The position numbers were made by a program, and so were the translations under genes. The notes beneath the pieces are model-generated. The model was not told the DNA's origin, made no database searches, and was given only the letters and a program-made list of their open reading frames with translations. Source: Hydrogenophaga sp. (GTDB taxonomy: Bacteria > Pseudomonadota > Gammaproteobacteria > Burkholderiales > Burkholderiaceae_C). Taken from it: a DNA stretch of 9,231 nt. The stretch lies in contig JAUXXN010000174.1 in NCBI GenBank assembly GCA_030684755.1, forward strand, positions 1-9,231, read 5' to 3'. Within the stretch, counting starts at the first letter, position 1; every line of letters starts with the position of its first letter. This document shows positions 6,130 to 9,231 of this stretch, in pieces.

Positions 6130-8952
6130 ATGAATATTATTTCGTCATCTGCATTCTTAGAACCACACCATTTTTCAGTGCCAGCTCCTTGGGCTGGGCA
6201 TATTCCATTTGCATCCTGGCTCGTGGCCACACAAAGGCCGGAGGTTTTGGTCGAGCTGGGCACCTACTCCGGCATTTCGTACCTGTCATTTTGCCAAGCA
6301 ATTAAGGAGCAGCGACTTTCCACAAGAGCTTTCGCTGTGGACACCTGGGAAGGTGATGCCCACGCAGGCGCTTACGATGAAACTATTTACCAGAATATCA
6401 AGCGAGCCCACGATCCACACTACGTCGGGTTTTCCAACCTGCTGCGCATGACCTTTGACGAGGCCTTGGCACAGTTTGAAAATGGCAGCGTAGACCTGCT
6501 TCATATCGACGGCCTGCACACCTACGAGGCAGTTAGGCACGATTTCGAGACATGGCTACCCAAACTATCTACGCGCGGTGTGGTGCTGTTTCACGACACA
6601 AACGTCTACCGCGACGACTTTGGCGTTCATCGACTTTGGGCCGAGTTGAGCGCCAATTACCCCTGCCTGCATTTTCCGCACAGCAATGGGCTTGGTGTGT
6701 TGCTGGTGGGGCCGAACCAACCTACAGAGCTGGTTGGGCTATGTAACACTGCTCTGGCAGATATGCAAACGCTCGTTCGCACTTGGTTTGCAACGCTCGG
6801 TGCACGGCTCGAGCGCAGGGCCGATGTTCTCACCCTAGAACAGCAGCTCCGGGACGCACAAAGTCGCGAAGGCCACCTGCGTGAGGCCGGCGAACAGCGC
6901 CATCAATGGATCGAACACCTTGACCTACAACTGCTGGACTCGCAGCGACGCCTCACACAAGCAGAGCAATTGGTCGCTGCGCGCGAAGAGGAAATCCACC
7001 AACTGAACCCGAAACTCGCACAAGCAGAGCAATTACTCGCTGCGCGCGAAGAGGAAATCCGCCAACTGAACCCGAAACTCGCTCTAGCCGAGCAATCAAT
7101 TGCCACACGCGAAGTGGAAAACAGGCAGCTGAACACGCAACTCACGCATGAGCGGGCGATGGTGCAAGAGATGCGCGCTTCCCGGAGTTGGCGTGCCACC
7201 GCCGGGCTGCGAGCTACCGGGCGCATGGTACGAAAAACAGGTCTAGCGACTTTTCTGCGTCGCCTGCGCAAAGTCGCTGGCTACGCCATGCGCAGAGAGT
7301 GGGGCGCCTTGGCTTCGCGGGTCACCAGCGTGCGGCGTGAGTCGGCTCTGGCACTGCAAGCGAGCAAGGCTCCAACCCATTGCCGTCATGTGGGCGTGAT
7401 GGCTACGCCGCACACTCTTTTTGTGGCCCACCAGCTGGCTCATGCCTTGCAAAAGGCAAACTTTATGGTGGATGTAATCACCGATGCGCCCGTAGACGGG
7501 TTTGCACTTGACGCGTATTTTGTCGTATGCCCGCAAATGTTTACGCAGCTCCCTCCGGGCGAAAAGCGCATAGCCTTTCAAATGGAGCAATCGGTTAGCT
7601 CCCGTTGGTTCACACCAGACTACCTTAAGATGCTGGAAAACTCCCTGGCAGTGCTCGACTACGCACAGACAAACCTTCAATACTTGGACCTCCAAGGCAT
7701 ACGATATCCCCACACTTTCTTGGTGCCAATCGGTGGGCTTACCGGCTACCGCGATCACATTCAACGCAACCAACTACAGCCACTCGGTGCTGACTCGCCT
7801 TGCGAGGTGCTGTTTTATGGCGATGTAAACACTCCACGCCGCCAGAAACTGCTAGCTGTTATCGGCGAACGGTACCAGCTACGCACCGTGGGTAACCTGT
7901 TTGGCGCCGAGCTCCACCGGGTCCTGATGGGTGCTCGCTTGGTCGTTAACCTGCATTACTACGAAGGTGCGTTGCTGGAAACAACCAGAATCTATGAATG
8001 CCTATCTTTGGGTATTCCAGTGGTCTCTGAAACCAGCGCCGATCAAGACGAACACGCCATGCTGGAGGGCGCCGTGCACTTCGTCCCGGTGGGCGACTTG
8101 ACCGCGCTGTTGCAGGCCATTGGCGATGTACTTGGTGCTACACCGCAACAAACTCAAACCGCTCAGAACGAGCGCGAAACAGCTGTGGCTTCCTCGGAAG
8201 CTCGCTTTCAGTTCATGCTTTACCGCATGCTGCTGGCCAAGCGCTGGCTCGACTACTCTCAGTTTTCTACACTCACAAGCACAACGCCTCTCCCCGGCCA
8301 GAGGTTGGCCCTCAGCATGCCTGAGACAACAGCACGCCGTGCCATGTTCATCAGCCACCAAGCGCCCGGCGTGCGGCTGTTTGATGGCCTGCGCTCTACC
8401 CCCGGTTGGACGGGCTGTGCACTCAGTTACAAGTATTTGGCGCAACACGCACTGTCAGCTCAATGGCAGCAGCTAGAAGTGATGGAAGATGACGTGCTCT
8501 TTCCGCCCGAATACCCTCATCGCAAAGCGTCCGTAGAGGACTACTTGGCCCGGCACACGGGACAGTGGGACGTATTCGTTGGCCTTATCGCCGTCTTAGA
8601 CCCCGACACCCAGGTGCTAGCAGTTGAGCGGCACAATGGCATGACTTTCATCACGCTCGACCGCATGATGAGCATGGTGCACAACATCTATGCACCCGCT
8701 ACACTGGGCTTGTTGGCCCAGTGGGACGAGACAAACCTCGACCCAGAAACAAACACCATAGACCGCTACTTGCAAACCAAGCAGCAGCTGCGCGTGATCA
8801 CCACGCTGCCTTTTCTCGTAGGCCACCACGAAGAGCTGCATTCATCCTTGTGGGGCTTTCAAAACTCACAATACAACAATTTGATTGTCAAGGCAGAGAG
8901 CGAATTAAAGGACCTTGTAGCCGCTTTTGAGGACGCAGGGCTGGCTACTTAA
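6130..8952 (+). CDS. Large fusion: SAM methyltransferase, repeat-bearing coiled coil, GT-B-like and GT25-like glycosyltransferases
   Basis: A 940-residue protein without signal peptide or membrane segment, so probably cytosolic. Region 1 (about 20-200) is a class I methyltransferase of the Methyltransf_24 kind: V-E42-L-G-T-Y-S-G-I-S (41-50), acidic D71 after beta-2, H125-I-D127-G-L-H-T-Y, and V-V-L-F-H155-D156-T. Region 2 (about 232-345) is a polar coiled coil with three 21-residue repeats (278-340), followed by A-S-R-S-W-R-A-T (350-357), a motif common after coiled coils in bacterial glycan enzymes. Region 3 (about 418-668) looks like a GT-B glycosyltransferase, with E618-T-T-R-I-Y-E623-C-L-S-L-G-I-P-V-V. 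Region 4 (about 725-920) looks like GT25: L-S-M-P-E-T-x-A-R-R (728-737), G762-C-A-L-S-Y-K, and E786-D-D-V, the expected metal/donor site. It lies 32 bases after wzt with no clear Shine-Dalgarno. A role in extending, methylating or terminating the exported glycan is inferred. Confidence 0.85.
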   Translation: MNIISSSAFLEPHHFSVPAPWAGHIPFASWLVATQRPEVLVELGTYSGISYLSFCQAIKEQRLSTRAFAVDTWEGDAHAGAYDETIYQNIKRAHDPHYVGFSNLLRMTFDEALAQFENGSVDLLHIDGLHTYEAVRHDFETWLPKLSTRGVVLFHDTNVYRDDFGVHRLWAELSANYPCLHFPHSNGLGVLLVGPNQPTELVGLCNTALADMQTLVRTWFATLGARLERRADVLTLEQQLRDAQSREGHLREAGEQRHQWIEHLDLQLLDSQRRLTQAEQLVAAREEEIHQLNPKLAQAEQLLAAREEEIRQLNPKLALAEQSIATREVENRQLNTQLTHERAMVQEMRASRSWRATAGLRATGRMVRKTGLATFLRRLRKVAGYAMRREWGALASRVTSVRRESALALQASKAPTHCRHVGVMATPHTLFVAHQLAHALQKANFMVDVITDAPVDGFALDAYFVVCPQMFTQLPPGEKRIAFQMEQSVSSRWFTPDYLKMLENSLAVLDYAQTNLQYLDLQGIRYPHTFLVPIGGLTGYRDHIQRNQLQPLGADSPCEVLFYGDVNTPRRQKLLAVIGERYQLRTVGNLFGAELHRVLMGARLVVNLHYYEGALLETTRIYECLSLGIPVVSETSADQDEHAMLEGAVHFVPVGDLTALLQAIGDVLGATPQQTQTAQNERETAVASSEARFQFMLYRMLLAKRWLDYSQFSTLTSTTPLPGQRLALSMPETTARRAMFISHQAPGVRLFDGLRSTPGWTGCALSYKYLAQHALSAQWQQLEVMEDDVLFPPEYPHRKASVEDYLARHTGQWDVFVGLIAVLDPDTQVLAVERHNGMTFITLDRMMSMVHNIYAPATLGLLAQWDETNLDPETNTIDRYLQTKQQLRVITTLPFLVGHHEELHSSLWGFQNSQYNNLIVKAESELKDLVAAFEDAGLAT
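6961..7149 (+). repeat. Three 63-bp in-frame tandem repeats encoding 21-residue coiled-coil units
   Basis: Units lie at 6961-7023, 7024-7086 and 7087-7149. The first two agree at 58 of 63 bases by direct comparison; the third is clearly related but more diverged (A-E-Q-S-I-A-T-R-E-V-E). Each unit encodes A-E-Q-L-x-A-A-R-E-E-E-I-x-Q-L-N-P-K-L-A-x or a variant. The unit is exactly three heptads, with V/L at position 5, I/N at 12 and L at 19 on one face, so gain or loss of a unit keeps both the reading frame and the heptad register. Units 1 and 2 contain a proline (P294, P315), unusual inside a continuous coiled coil; unit 3 has T instead. Confidence 0.9.
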
Positions 8953-9231
8953 TTCATCCGCACGGACTCTCTTTAAAATCTAGGACTTACGCGAAGCAAT
9001 TAATTTAATTAAAATTATTTATAAAATTTTCAGATATTTTTTCCAAAATTCCAGCCATTGCCAATATATAAGTTATAATGCTCTGAATCCGTGATCTCCA
9101 ATTCGCCAGGCTCGAAATTGCGTTGGTGCTACCTAAGCAAAAGCTTATTTCCAATCTGATTCTTCAGTTTGCCCAACCATTTGTCATCTGACCCGCGCGA
9201 CATGCCCATCAAAGCCTGCAAAACAGCACGC
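8953..9231. other. Right-hand tail: AT-rich non-coding stretch at the end of the operon
   Basis: This stretch holds no convincing + strand gene. Bases 8998-9030 are 33 consecutive A/T, and 9001-9060 has 11 G/C in 60 bases. A 6-bp all-A/T inverted repeat (AAAATT 9011-9016, AATTTT 9025-9030) might be a weak terminator in either direction, but no GC-stem terminator for the operon is seen. The motif TAGGACTTACGC (8981-8992) resembles insertion-sequence end sequences I have seen, but no partner repeat lies in the window. The rightmost 200 bases may contain the end of a minus-strand gene, listed separately. Confidence 0.6.
9030..9230 (-). pseudogene. Possible 3' part of a minus-strand gene, with an in-frame TAG
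   Basis: Reading the minus strand from the window edge, one frame gives 33 sense codons (ending WLGKLKNQIGNKLLLR), a TAG at 9131-9129, then 32 more sense codons in the same frame (HQRNFEPGELEITDSEHYNL, then YIGNGWNFGKNI) and a TGA at 9032-9030. Both halves have protein-like composition, and the other two minus frames are broken near the edge or less protein-like. Either a gene ends at the TAG and the rest is chance, or a longer gene has acquired a nonsense codon (or the base is a sequencing error). I do not recognise the family. It would converge on the large fusion gene. Confidence 0.3.

Noticed and set aside
6958..7149. CRISPR or short-repeat array
   Set aside because: The repeats are directly adjacent, without spacers, and in-frame inside a coding region; they encode coiled-coil units.
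8953..9000. Rho-independent terminator for the operon
   Set aside because: The only stem near the stop (CCG-CA-CGG) has three pairs and no proper T-run.
9202..9231. Start of a + strand gene (ATG, ten codons to the edge)
   Set aside because: No ribosome-binding site upstream and the minus-strand reading of the same bases is at least as protein-like; too short to judge.

Overview
The window looks like a chromosomal surface-polysaccharide (O-antigen or similar glycan) locus of a betaproteobacterium, probably a Comamonadaceae-type organism. The reasons are the GC-rich coding style, the left-edge pair (a tail consistent with branched-chain aminotransferase IlvE, then a zf-CHCC zinc-finger protein), which I recall as a common betaproteobacterial arrangement, and the protein-level similarities. 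The taxon is an inference; no marker RNA gene is present.

Layout, left to right, all confident genes on the + strand. (1) Housekeeping edge, 1-260: the last 13 codons of a likely ilvE and a complete 68-residue zf-CHCC protein. (2) A 248-base non-coding gap, 261-508. It holds a candidate sigma70-type promoter, a strong GC hairpin followed by a T-run on the minus strand only (an orphan minus-strand terminator), and a dubious 48-codon small ORF. (3) The complete dTDP-L-rhamnose pathway in the order rfbB-rfbD-rfbA-rfbC, 509-3919. (4) An ABC-2 polysaccharide exporter, wzm and wzt, 3919-6097, whose Wzt carries a long C-terminal extension of the type that recognises the glycan in ABC-dependent O-antigen export. 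(5) One very large gene, 6130-8952 (940 aa), encoding an apparent fusion: SAM methyltransferase, coiled coil with three 21-residue tandem repeats, GT-B-like glycosyltransferase, and GT25-like glycosyltransferase. (6) A right-hand tail, 8953-9231, that becomes extremely AT-rich (33 consecutive A/T bases at 8998-9030) and may carry the end of a minus-strand gene or pseudogene.

The genes from rfbB to wzt are packed by stop/start overlaps (ATGA, TGATG, 11-base overlap) or a 17-base gap, so they read as one operon. RfbA, B, C and D would make dTDP-L-rhamnose; glycosyltransferases build the glycan on a lipid carrier; Wzm/Wzt exports it. The 940-aa protein sits where chain-modifying or chain-terminating enzymes are often found in ABC-dependent systems. 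Its methyltransferase plus coiled-coil layout recalls the WbdD terminator/ruler of E. coli O9a, but with glycosyltransferases in place of the WbdD kinase. That comparison is the most interesting hypothesis here. Base composition falls from about 60% GC in sampled rfb lines to about 45-55% in sampled wzm lines and 18% over 9001-9060, which suggests a patchwork, horizontally exchanged glycan locus.
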